Shown here: positions 1 through 8,036 of the stretch, piece by piece
Numbering within the stretch: the first letter of the stretch is position 1
How the letters are laid out: every line of letters starts with the position of its first letter
DNA from: Chryseobacterium cucumeris
GTDB lineage: Bacteria; Bacteroidota; Bacteroidia; Flavobacteriales; Weeksellaceae
Length of the DNA: 64,000 bases
Direction of reading: 5' to 3'
NCBI RefSeq assembly: GCF_016775705.1
Contig: NZ_CP068760.1
Coordinates: 2,790,001-2,854,000, forward strand
Translations under genes and position numbers: made by a program
The notes under the pieces: generated by a model
Told to the model about the DNA's origin: nothing
The model's database searches: none
The model's input: the letters and a program-made list of their open reading frames with translations, nothing else

Positions 1-2280
1 ATACGGACTGATTGTAGTGTTTCCTCCTGTAGTCATCAGGCAGTAATCATATCCGGTACGTAATCCTTTGGTTTTAAAATTATACACTGGTGAAAATGCT
101 CCGGGAACATTATTAATTACTGATGCAACCCGAACTTCATAAGAAGTTTCATCTTCAAGGTTATTCAGGAATACTGAATTAACCGGGCTGGCAGCATTGG
201 ACCAGTTTGCTGTTCCTGCTTTCCTGTAATTCACGGAATAGGTTGCTCCCGGTACATGGTTCCATGAAACAGTTGCTGAGTTTTTTAATATATCATTATC
301 GAACGCAGTAAGTCCCGTTGGTGGATTATTTAAAGAAGCGGGAGCATTTCCTACGGTCAGTGTAGGAGAAACGGCATAAAATATATTTCCTACTGCTGAA
401 ATTCGCAGTTTAATATTTCCCTGAAGCGCAGCAGGCATCTGTATTTCAAAACTTCCGTCATTAGGCGTTGAAGCCACCAGTTCTGTCCATGCTGATCCGT
501 TAACCAGATCGGTTGTATATTCAATCTTTACATTGGCAGCATTATAGGGAGCAAGGTTGGTATTGGCAACATCCCAGGAAATGGTATTGGAAGCATTATT
601 ATACAACGTAGTAGAAGGAGTTAATCCTTTGAATTTGAAAGGTCCGTCATTTCCAACGGTTACTGTATTTTCTGCAGAAATCGTTAAAGGTCTGTTCGGG
701 TTATTATCACGTACTGTTACCGCGTAATGTAATACTCTGGGAATGTATGAAACTGTTTCCCATGTGTCTTTATTCGTCAGTTTACCACTCATTACAACAG
801 GCAGGCTAGGGAAATATCTTCTTCCCGAAGCCACTGCAGGAAAAGAACGGGTAAGTGAACCTTCAGGATTGAATCCCCAGCCGCTGTCTCCTGAGATTGA
901 GCTTGTAGAGCCTACGCTGTCATACTGTTCCCAGTTATAGGTAAACTGATCCCCGTTGGCATCTACTGCATTGGCATCCAGGTAGTAGGCTGTACCTTTG
1001 GGAATAGTATAGGAAATCAGCGGGGTAATAGCTGGTGCATTATTGGCAATATTTTCAGCTACGCCGCACCCAACTTTACCTTCAAGGTTGTTAAGGATTT
1101 GATTGATGGACGAATAGTGGAAATAGGCATCACTGTTCATCTGAACATTATTGGCTGTGATCCCTGCATAGGCCATAATGGTTGTTCCTCCTCCCGGTTC
1201 TATATTGACATCTGAGCTTTCAGTAACTGTAGAAAAAGTGTGGTTACCTCCAAGCTGATGTCCAATTTCATGAGCTACATAATCAATATCAAAGGTGTCT
1301 CCCACAGGATTCTGATTTTGTGTAAACGCAGAACCTTTACCTAACGGTTCTGCTGCGGTAGGGTTGGTACATATACATCCTATGCATCCTGCATTTCCAT
1401 TTCCTCCGGCGGCATTAAAGACATGTCCTATATCATAATTGGCATTGCCTACCTGAGCAGTTAAGGTTTGTTGAAGCTGCCCGTTCAAATCATTGGTGTA
1501 TGGATCATTGGCCGGATTGGCATAGATGATATTGGGGAAATTTTGTATGGTAAGATGGATTGCAAATTCTTTTTCAAAAACACCATTGACACGAGTCATA
1601 GTAGCATTCATCTGGGCAACAGCTCCTGCCATCCCTCCGAAATGAGTAGTATATTCACCCGTTGCAGACAAGGCAAGTCTATAGGTTCTGTATCTTGAGG
1701 CTGCAGGTCTTCCGGTAATATTGATTCCGGCAAGTTTATTTTTTCCGGAATTCTTTAAAGATTTGATGTCCAGTTCCTTTTTGCCTTCCATACTGCAGCT
1801 AAAGCCATGCTCAGACTCTGTTCTTTCGGTTTTATAGAATACTCCATAGGTATTTTTATCCGTTGTGACAGGTTCTATAAACTGGAAGATACCCTCTTTA
1901 ATAATCATTGACTGTATTTCTGTAGGGGATGTACTGAATCTTACATATTTGGAGGGGTCGTCAATTCCCACTCCTACATAAGATCCTAATCCATATTTTT
2001 CAGCCAAGGATTTTTCCATCACAGGATTGCTGTACACCGCAAACTTTTCTATGGTTCCTTCTGCCGTTGGTAATTGAATCGTTACTGCTCTTGCATTGGC
2101 GCCGGTCTCCTCAGCGTTTTTTAATAACTGTATTAATGCATTAATATCAGTTTTGTAAGCATACTTGATTTTTACCTCTCTTCTGATCTCAGACACTTTT
2201 TGTGAAGAGGTTTCCCACCTTTGAGCATTGGAAAGACAGAAGCCTGATATCAAAAATAATGATAATAGAGTTTTTCTCAT
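1..2280 (-). CDS. Secreted reprolysin-like zinc metalloprotease with FN3 domain, C-terminus outside window
   Basis: This is an open frame of 760 codons from an ATG at 2280 to the window edge, where it is still open, so the protein is partial. It begins with a signal peptide (MRKTLLSLFLISGFCLSNAQ). The zinc-binding motif HEIGHQLGGNH lies at about residues 337-347 and a Met-turn (TIMAYAG) near residue 369, the arrangement of reprolysin-like (M12B-type) metallopeptidases. A region resembling a fibronectin type III domain follows, and the visible end (DYCLMTTGGNT) looks like the start of a GEVED domain. A T9SS sorting domain is expected beyond the edge but is not seen. Likely role: a secreted protease carried across the outer membrane by T9SS. 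Substrate unknown. Confidence 0.88.
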   Translation of the reverse strand, partial: MRKTLLSLFLISGFCLSNAQRWETSSQKVSEIRREVKIKYAYKTDINALIQLLKNAEETGANARAVTIQLPTAEGTIEKFAVYSNPVMEKSLAEKYGLGSYVGVGIDDPSKYVRFSTSPTEIQSMIIKEGIFQFIEPVTTDKNTYGVFYKTERTESEHGFSCSMEGKKELDIKSLKNSGKNKLAGINITGRPAASRYRTYRLALSATGEYTTHFGGMAGAVAQMNATMTRVNGVFEKEFAIHLTIQNFPNIIYANPANDPYTNDLNGQLQQTLTAQVGNANYDIGHVFNAAGGNGNAGCIGCICTNPTAAEPLGKGSAFTQNQNPVGDTFDIDYVAHEIGHQLGGNHTFSTVTESSDVNIEPGGGTTIMAYAGITANNVQMNSDAYFHYSSINQILNNLEGKVGCGVAENIANNAPAITPLISYTIPKGTAYYLDANAVDANGDQFTYNWEQYDSVGSTSSISGDSGWGFNPEGSLTRSFPAVASGRRYFPSLPVVMSGKLTNKDTWETVSYIPRVLHYAVTVRDNNPNRPLTISAENTVTVGNDGPFKFKGLTPSTTLYNNASNTISWDVANTNLAPYNAANVKIEYTTDLVNGSAWTELVASTPNDGSFEIQMPAALQGNIKLRISAVGNIFYAVSPTLTVGNAPASLNNPPTGLTAFDNDILKNSATVSWNHVPGATYSVNYRKAGTANWSNAASPVNSVFLNNLEDETSYEVRVASVINNVPGAFSPVYNFKTKGLRTGYDYCLMTTGGNTTISPY

Positions 2281-2395
2281 TTTAAAAATTAGGTATTTAA
2301 TAGTGGTATTCGAAAAATGAATATAAAATTCGAGTATTCAAAAGTAATTGCTAATTTTGTATTACAAACAATTATATTTTGCGATTTTCATAAAT

Positions 2396-2453
2396 TGTGT
2401 ATGTAATACGTATGTATTTTTTGTTATATAGTAATAGTGTAGTATAATATTGT
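2396..2453 (+). promoter_or_regulatory. Paired direct-repeat site plus -7 box upstream of TPR-HTH gene (site 1)
   Basis: Two 7-mers, TTGTGTA (2396-2402) and ATACGTA (2407-2413), are separated by 4 bp. A -7-like box TAATATTG (2446-2453) follows after 32 bp. The same layout recurs at six other places in the window (see findings). The box lies upstream of the ATG pair at 2474/2477, which supports those starts over an ATG at 2450 inside the box. Promoter activity is inferred. Confidence 0.5.
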
Positions 2454-2473
2454 ATTTTAATTCTGATCATATT

Positions 2474-3913
2474 ATGATGAAAAAACTGACTGTTTTATTC
2501 TTTTTTATTTCTTCCTTTTTCTATTCACAACATACAGAAGAAGAATTAAAGAATGTGCTGTTTGATATCGAATTTTCTACTGCCGGATCAAAGGAAATTG
2601 AGAAGATTGACAGTCTTATTAAGGTGTGTAAGAAAAATTCTTATAATGATTGTGTAGCATTAGGGTATCTGAAGATCGCCAATATCTACAACCGAAACAG
2701 TGATATGAAAAGGTCTTTTTATTATACTGATAAAGTGGAAAAAGAAAACCTCATCAATTCAGATACAGATTTTGAGGTTATATTTTATCTCCATCTTCAA
2801 AGGTCACTGCTATACCAGAAATTAGGAGAAAGAATGACTTCTCTGAAACAATTGGACGAAATATATGATAAGGTGAACGAAACCAATAATGCTTATTTTA
2901 TTTATCTGATTAACTGGCAGTACGCCGGAATATACAATGAAATTAATAAAAAAAAATTAGCATTAAAACATTATAAAACAGCATATAAGTATTCTAAAAT
3001 TTACAGAGAAAACAAAAATAATCTCTATAGGATAGACAAGAACAGATTGAGCAACAGTTATAAGACCTCACCGTATCTTGGCGGAATGTATCTTGAACTC
3101 AACAAACCTGATTCTGCAAGAATATATATTGAGGAAGCCATCCAGAATGGGAAAAAGATCAATGAAATAGGGATGCAATACATTACCTCGTATTATGCTT
3201 CCAGGTACTTTAAATCTCTTAATAAAATTCCTGAAGCCCAGCATCATTTATGGATCTGTAAAAATATTGCTGATAATTATTATAAAAGCGAGAATTATCA
3301 AAAGTCGGTCGCAATGGAGTTGAAGAACCTGTATGAAAGCACAGGACAGAAAGACAGTATCGCTTATTATGCTAATTGGCTGTTGGATATAGAGTCTTCA
3401 AACAGCAGACAAAAACAAACATTGAATGATGCTGTAGATAAACAGAATGAATTGGAAAATAGCAATAGAAAAAAGGAAACAAAAAAACTTTTCTTCATCC
3501 TGTCGTTGAGTATTGCCGCATGTCTTCTTTTTATATTTCTTTTCCTGTATTATTATAGAAAGCACAAAAGTAAAAATCTGGATAAAATTGATATCCCTCA
3601 TCAGCCATCTGTAGATGAAAGTGCTTTTAAAGAACTTATACAGCTTGCCAAAGAAAATAATCCTGAATTTTTAACCCGTTTCAATGAGTATTATCCGCAC
3701 TTTTCAGAAGAACTGCTGAAAGTTTTTCCTTTAAAAATATCAGAAATAAGATTCTGTGCCTACATCTATCTGAATTTTTCTACCAAAGAAATTGCTGAAT
3801 ATACTTTTACTTCAGTGAGAACCGTACAGACCAAAAAATATAATCTAAGGAAAAAACTGAATATTCCAGGTGATATGGATATCTATGTATGGTTTTCCAA
3901 ATTACTGAAATAA
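2474..3913 (+). CDS. Membrane-anchored TPR protein with C-terminal LuxR-like HTH
   Basis: About 479 residues. A signal or anchor sequence (MMKKLTVLFFFISSFFYSQ) leads into tetratricopeptide-like helical repeats over most of the first 330 residues. One strong membrane helix follows near residue 350 (LFFILSLSIAACLLFIFLFLY), then a short cytoplasmic tail. The tail ends in a helix-turn-helix of the LuxR/GerE kind: the segment around FCAYIYLNFSTKEIAEY, then SVRTVQTKKYNLRKKLNI. The topology suggests a one-component regulator that senses through a periplasmic TPR domain and binds DNA on the inside. I start at 2474 because the upstream in-frame ATG at 2450 lies inside the putative -7 box. Two full paralogues (38336, 42263) and one deleted copy (4485) are in the window. 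The ligand and target are unknown. Confidence 0.8.
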   Translation: MMKKLTVLFFFISSFFYSQHTEEELKNVLFDIEFSTAGSKEIEKIDSLIKVCKKNSYNDCVALGYLKIANIYNRNSDMKRSFYYTDKVEKENLINSDTDFEVIFYLHLQRSLLYQKLGERMTSLKQLDEIYDKVNETNNAYFIYLINWQYAGIYNEINKKKLALKHYKTAYKYSKIYRENKNNLYRIDKNRLSNSYKTSPYLGGMYLELNKPDSARIYIEEAIQNGKKINEIGMQYITSYYASRYFKSLNKIPEAQHHLWICKNIADNYYKSENYQKSVAMELKNLYESTGQKDSIAYYANWLLDIESSNSRQKQTLNDAVDKQNELENSNRKKETKKLFFILSLSIAACLLFIFLFLYYYRKHKSKNLDKIDIPHQPSVDESAFKELIQLAKENNPEFLTRFNEYYPHFSEELLKVFPLKISEIRFCAYIYLNFSTKEIAEYTFTSVRTVQTKKYNLRKKLNIPGDMDIYVWFSKLLK

Positions 3914-4085
3914 ACCTTTAAATAGTCATAAAAAACAGAAGCTATCTCATTAATGAAGTAGCCTCTGTGCAAGTAAAATATGTTTTGAACGTTTCGTTTA
4001 AAAATACCTGCAGAAAATAACACAAACCTGCAGGCAGAAGATATCCTAAATATTAAAAACTATTTTTCTGATTCTGAAAAAAGTG

Positions 4086-4250
4086 CTATTTCTTAATTGT
4101 TTTAATCGTTTTTGTAATTCCGTTTATCATTTTTAAAGTAACAAGATATAATCCCGTTTTAAGTCTTCAGATACAACTGAGATGAAGGCTGTTCAATCGT
4201 TTTAACTGTTTTTCCGGAAGCATCAATAACCTAAACCGACAATAAATTTT
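4086..4250 (-). pseudogene. Remnant of a T9SS type A sorting domain
   Basis: Read on the minus strand, the segment gives VIDASGKTVKTIEQPSSQLY, then after a frame change LYLVTLKMINGITKTIKTIKK and a stop at 4086-4088. This is the typical end of a Por-type (type A) secretion sorting domain: 'D-A-S-G-K' strand, 'L-x-x-G-x-Y' turn, basic tail. In-frame stops and at least one frameshift show that it is dead. No upstream body of the gene is recognisable. Confidence 0.6.
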
Positions 4251-4418
4251 TCATAATATGTATGGGTTTTTAGGGGTTATCGGATAAGATTTTATAATGG
4301 GCTATCTTTTAAACTTTGATCAATTTTCTACTTCATTATAAAAGCATAGAATAATTTTCGGACAAAAGTAATTGGTAATTTTGTAATTTAAATGGTTTTT
4401 GTTTGCACTTTTGCTATG

Positions 4419-4477
4419 TTGTGTATGTGATACGTACGTGGTTTCAGTGGTGTGGTAGAAGGATAGTATTCATATTG
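4419..4477 (+). promoter_or_regulatory. Paired direct-repeat site retained by the deleted TPR-HTH copy (site 2)
   Basis: TTGTGTA (4419-4425), 4 bp, ATACGTA (4430-4436), then a degenerate box TCATATTG (4470-4477) at 33 bp spacing. The surrounding 4363-4480 sequence aligns with 2337-2460 upstream of the intact gene, including AAAAGTAATTG and TAATTTTGTA. The remnant therefore kept the promoter of its parent. Confidence 0.45.
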
Positions 4478-4484
4478 TAATTAA

Positions 4485-4610
4485 GATATTGCTGAATATA
4501 CCCACACCTCAGTAAGAACTGTGCAGACCAAGAAATACAATCTAAGGAAAAAACTGAATGTCCCCGGTGATATGGACATTTATATATGGTTTTCAAAACT
4601 ATTGAAATAA
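4485..4610 (+). pseudogene. 3' remnant of a TPR-HTH regulator paralogue (internal deletion)
   Basis: The frame reads DIAEYTHTSVRTVQTKKYNL and then a segment ending FSKLLK and a stop at 4610. It matches the last 40 residues of the regulator ending at 3913 with only three amino-acid changes but many silent base changes. The matching upstream region (4363-4480) joins almost directly to this HTH end, so roughly 1.3 kb (signal peptide, TPRs, membrane helix) is missing. A strong hairpin follows at 4636. The silent divergence suggests the copy was functional for a long time before the deletion. Confidence 0.8.
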
Positions 4611-4635
4611 AGATTAAGAATATTGTGAAAAGCAA

Positions 4636-4670
4636 CAGAGACTATTTCATTTCGAAATAGTCTCTGCTTT
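4636..4670 (+). terminator. Rho-independent terminator after TPR-HTH remnant
   Basis: A perfect 13-bp stem (4636-4648 with 4654-4666) and 5-nt loop is followed by CTTTT. It lies just after the remnant's stop and before the convergent gene ending at 4699. A weaker, bulged hairpin (3935-3968) follows the intact gene. Confidence 0.7.
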
Positions 4671-4698
4671 TAAATTAACTTCCGATTGATATCAGTAA

Positions 4699-5136
4699 TT
4701 AATTTCTTATAGTTGAAATATGGATGTTTTTCTGTCCGTTGGAATCTATAAGTTCAATGTTGTCAATCATTTCATTATAAACTAAGGTAGTGGTATCATT
4801 AAACTGATATCCTTCAATCAATACAGGTCTGTCTTTGGGCAGATTATTCTGCTCATTCAGCATTTCCAGAGATAAACTATCTGGATAGCCGGCATTTTTT
4901 TTAAATTTTATTTCTATTAGGCCGTTATCAGCCAGATAGTCAAACTTCTTTAAATGAGGAGGTAAACTGGCTTTGGTTTTAAAAACGTGTACCTTTTCAA
5001 TACTGTCCTTATAAAGATCAAACATACTGGCAGTTCCGATGGTGTTATTGTAAACAGCAAACTTTACATAGGTGTTTTTCTGTGCGATGAGCATACCTGA
5101 AAAGAACACGAGAAATATATATAATAGCTTTTTCAT
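4699..5136 (-). CDS. Hypothetical exported protein
   Basis: 145 residues with a clear signal peptide (MKKLLYIFLVFFSGMLIAQ). The mature part is small, charged and mostly beta-like, with no motif I recognise. It starts 27 bp downstream of the stop of the 940-aa type B-sorted protein on the same strand and may be its co-transcribed partner. Function unknown. Confidence 0.7.
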   Translation of the reverse strand: MKKLLYIFLVFFSGMLIAQKNTYVKFAVYNNTIGTASMFDLYKDSIEKVHVFKTKASLPPHLKKFDYLADNGLIEIKFKKNAGYPDSLSLEMLNEQNNLPKDRPVLIEGYQFNDTTTLVYNEMIDNIELIDSNGQKNIHISTIRN

Positions 5137-5163
5137 AATTAAAATTGATATTTAAATGTTTAA

Positions 5164-7986
5164 TTAATTTCTGTTTTTTACCATAATCCATCCTGTGTAT
5201 TTTATCGGAGTCTGTTTTCTGTTGGTCTCATTCCAGCCCATATCAAACCAGTAGTTTCCGGTAGATACTTTCTTGTCGCCAATGCTGCCATCCCATTGAT
5301 ATCCGTTTAATTTGCTTCCTTCGTGGATCTTGCTTCCATATCGGTCATAAATACTGAATGTGAAATTAGGTTTCCCGGCCAAAGCAGAATAATCCAGTAC
5401 ATCATTTATTCCATCACCATTAGGCGTAATGATATTAATAAGATTAGGAACTGTAATTTCTACCTCTACAGGAGTACAGTTATAAGCATCTTTTACATAA
5501 AAAGTATTGCTGCCACGCGGAACATTGGTAAATACATTTTCATTCTGCCAGTTGATATTATCCATCGAATACTGATAAGGTGTTGTTCCTCCAATGGCAG
5601 TCAGGGTAACCGTATTATTGCTGATGTTAATATCTGAAATTACAGGATTTTCTGATGGATAAACCTTTACGGTTTGTCTTGTCGTACATTCTCTCGTTTT
5701 CAGATCTACCCAATAAGTTCCCACTCCCACATTGCTGATGGATGGTGTTGTTGCTCCCGTACTCCATAGATAAGAAGTATATCCGGGGCCGGCATCCAGT
5801 GTGGTGGTATTTTCCATACAGATAATTTTATCCTTTAGTACCTCTGAGTAGGTAGGAGGGATAACGGTAAGCGTTACTTCTGCAATTCTGTAACATCCGT
5901 TGGCATTGCTTACCTTAATATAAACCACTCCGTCTGGTGCTGTATAATTAGCTGGAGTCAGAATTTCATTGGTTCCGTTATGGGCATCAGCAGGAGAAGG
6001 ATAATATTGTTTAATAGTTCCAGGTTGTACGTTTACTCCTGCTGAGGTTAAGTTGAATACACCCAGTACAGGATTAGATGGTTCAAAACAAGATCTTAGA
6101 GCAGCATCTTTAACGATAGGGCTTTCAGAAACCGTTAATGTTAAGGTTACCTGTTCACAATCTGTAAAATCAGGGTTGTTTCCACAAAATTTATAAACAA
6201 TAGTGTCTGTACCCATATAGCCGAAATTAGGAACATAAGTAATTACTCCCGCCGGATCAATGGTTGCGGTACCGTTTGCCGGGGGTGTAATAATAGTTAC
6301 TGTACTCGGAACATAATTTTGAGTTGAATTGGTAAACTGAGGGACTATAGCCTGATAGCCTTCGCAGACAGTCATTGCTTTAGTAGACTCTTCAAGACAT
6401 GTAAACACTTTGTAAACCGGGGTGATGGCCGGAGTACAAGATCCTACTGCTATTTTTACGGTATAATTTCCGGAAACCAGAGGGGTGTAAGTATTTGCAT
6501 TGGCTCCTGTAATAGGATTGCCATTCAAATACCACTGATAGCTATCATAGCTGTCATCCACTTCCAAAACAATACCAGGAATACATTCTCCTGTCTGTTT
6601 TGCAATTAATGGAATAGAAGAGAACCCTGCAAAATATCCTCCATATCCGGACGTGCTGTATCCTCCATTAATCCCTGCAGTTACAGCTTTATCCGAAATA
6701 ACCGTTACATTTCCGGTGATAGAAGGGATGGCATACGTTACCCAGCTGTTATTACCTGTTAAGGGAAAAGGACCTTCTGAAGCGAGTGGCAGAACTCCGT
6801 TTACGGTTACATTGGCTCCCGCTTCAGTTAAAATATTCAGTTTTACTACAGTTCCGTTCGGAACAGTACTTGTAGTACCTGTGCCGGTTGGCATTTCATT
6901 GATCTTTCCGATTTCGTCGATTTTTCTGGGTAAAAAACAGTTTAATGGTGGGATGTAGTTGTAACCACAGGTAGCACTGCTGTTATTTACCGAAACCAGT
7001 TGATACAGATAAACATTTTTTGAAGTCGTTATAAACATATTAAAATGTCCGGAATTTCCCTGCTGAACATAATTGTTTCCTGTGATCCTGTAAAAATCTC
7101 CACTGTTGATCGTTGCGATAGGTGTAGTAGAACCATTAATGAATATCTGAGTATGGTCTTCCGTTCCAATAATGATACCTCCTTCCAGATCATCAGAGGA
7201 AGATCTGGTTCTTACCATGGCAAAAGTACTTCCAAGCCTTTCTGTTGGTACAGATTGATCAAGGATGGCATCAGATCCGGAACTTGTATTATTTCCAAAA
7301 TTTCCATTGACATTTCCATTGGTAAGCGTAATGGGTTTGTCGGAAACAATTTTGGCTCCAATAAAAGCAGACTGGTTTTGCCCTCCCGTTCCAGGACCTC
7401 CTGCAAAAATAAAAGACTGTCCTTTATTAAGAGTAATAGTCTGTGTATTGGTAGCTGGTGCTGCTCCAAAGAACGTCACGTTTCCACTCCATGTAGCAGT
7501 TACTACAGTATTGTTTTCAGTAGCCAGTATTCCTGCTGTGAAATTATATCCGGTAAGTGATGAGGTTGTAGGAGTTCCGGCCACGTAAAACTCTTTACCA
7601 ATCCCGGCTTTCCCTTTACTGGTTATAATTTCGGCGTGTGTAGTATTGCTTACTATTCTTAATGAACAGTAGAACGGCTTTGTCCCTTGTACATGTAACC
7701 CTTTAGTGATAACACTATAAGCGTCTGATGTAACATTGGCGGCGATAGCAGATATGGGTACAACAAAGGTTTGCGGAGCATTTTTGCTGATTGTGACAGT
7801 GCCAATCGGAGTATTGTTATTATTAATTGTAACAACAAAAGGGGTGGCAGAGTCGGTAGACAGATATAATGCCTGCGTATAACTTGTGGAGGCGTAATAA
7901 GGTGCAAACCAATGGTCTGTATCCCTTTGAGCCGAAATAGGAATGCTCATTAGGATAAATAATAAACTAAATATAATGTTTTTCAT
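5164..7986 (-). CDS. T9SS type B-sorted surface protein with IgGFc-binding-like N-terminus
   Basis: 940 residues with signal peptide MKNIIFSLLFILMSIPISAQ. The first ~450 residues, with repeated G-x-x-F and 'ITSDKPI'-like beta strands, resemble the IgGFc-binding protein N-terminal fold. Ig-like repeats follow, for example SYQWYLNGNPITGANANTYT near residue 480, then PKD- or Ig-like segments. The last ~90 residues (ITPNGDGINDVLDYSAL, then FSIYDRYGSKIHEGSKLNGY and W-D-G) are a gliding-motility-associated CHU_C domain, the type B signal for T9SS. Likely a large adhesin-like protein at the cell surface. Partner unknown. The spacing to the next gene (8037-12545) is only 50 bp, so the two may be an operon. 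Confidence 0.85.
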   Translation of the reverse strand: MKNIIFSLLFILMSIPISAQRDTDHWFAPYYASTSYTQALYLSTDSATPFVVTINNNNTPIGTVTISKNAPQTFVVPISAIAANVTSDAYSVITKGLHVQGTKPFYCSLRIVSNTTHAEIITSKGKAGIGKEFYVAGTPTTSSLTGYNFTAGILATENNTVVTATWSGNVTFFGAAPATNTQTITLNKGQSFIFAGGPGTGGQNQSAFIGAKIVSDKPITLTNGNVNGNFGNNTSSGSDAILDQSVPTERLGSTFAMVRTRSSSDDLEGGIIIGTEDHTQIFINGSTTPIATINSGDFYRITGNNYVQQGNSGHFNMFITTSKNVYLYQLVSVNNSSATCGYNYIPPLNCFLPRKIDEIGKINEMPTGTGTTSTVPNGTVVKLNILTEAGANVTVNGVLPLASEGPFPLTGNNSWVTYAIPSITGNVTVISDKAVTAGINGGYSTSGYGGYFAGFSSIPLIAKQTGECIPGIVLEVDDSYDSYQWYLNGNPITGANANTYTPLVSGNYTVKIAVGSCTPAITPVYKVFTCLEESTKAMTVCEGYQAIVPQFTNSTQNYVPSTVTIITPPANGTATIDPAGVITYVPNFGYMGTDTIVYKFCGNNPDFTDCEQVTLTLTVSESPIVKDAALRSCFEPSNPVLGVFNLTSAGVNVQPGTIKQYYPSPADAHNGTNEILTPANYTAPDGVVYIKVSNANGCYRIAEVTLTVIPPTYSEVLKDKIICMENTTTLDAGPGYTSYLWSTGATTPSISNVGVGTYWVDLKTRECTTRQTVKVYPSENPVISDINISNNTVTLTAIGGTTPYQYSMDNINWQNENVFTNVPRGSNTFYVKDAYNCTPVEVEITVPNLINIITPNGDGINDVLDYSALAGKPNFTFSIYDRYGSKIHEGSKLNGYQWDGSIGDKKVSTGNYWFDMGWNETNRKQTPIKYTGWIMVKNRN

Positions 7987-8036
7987 GAATTACAGAATTT
8001 TGATTCTAAAAATTGAAATTTCATTGACAAAAGAGA

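Noticed and set aside
2450..2473. Eight-codon N-terminal extension of the TPR-HTH gene
   Set aside because: The ATG at 2450 lies inside the putative -7 box, and the signal peptide starts at the later ATG pair.
5323..7907. Several 80-170-codon ORFs opposite or within the type B-sorted protein gene
   Set aside because: They are shadows of the long 940-codon frame, which has a signal peptide and sorting domain.
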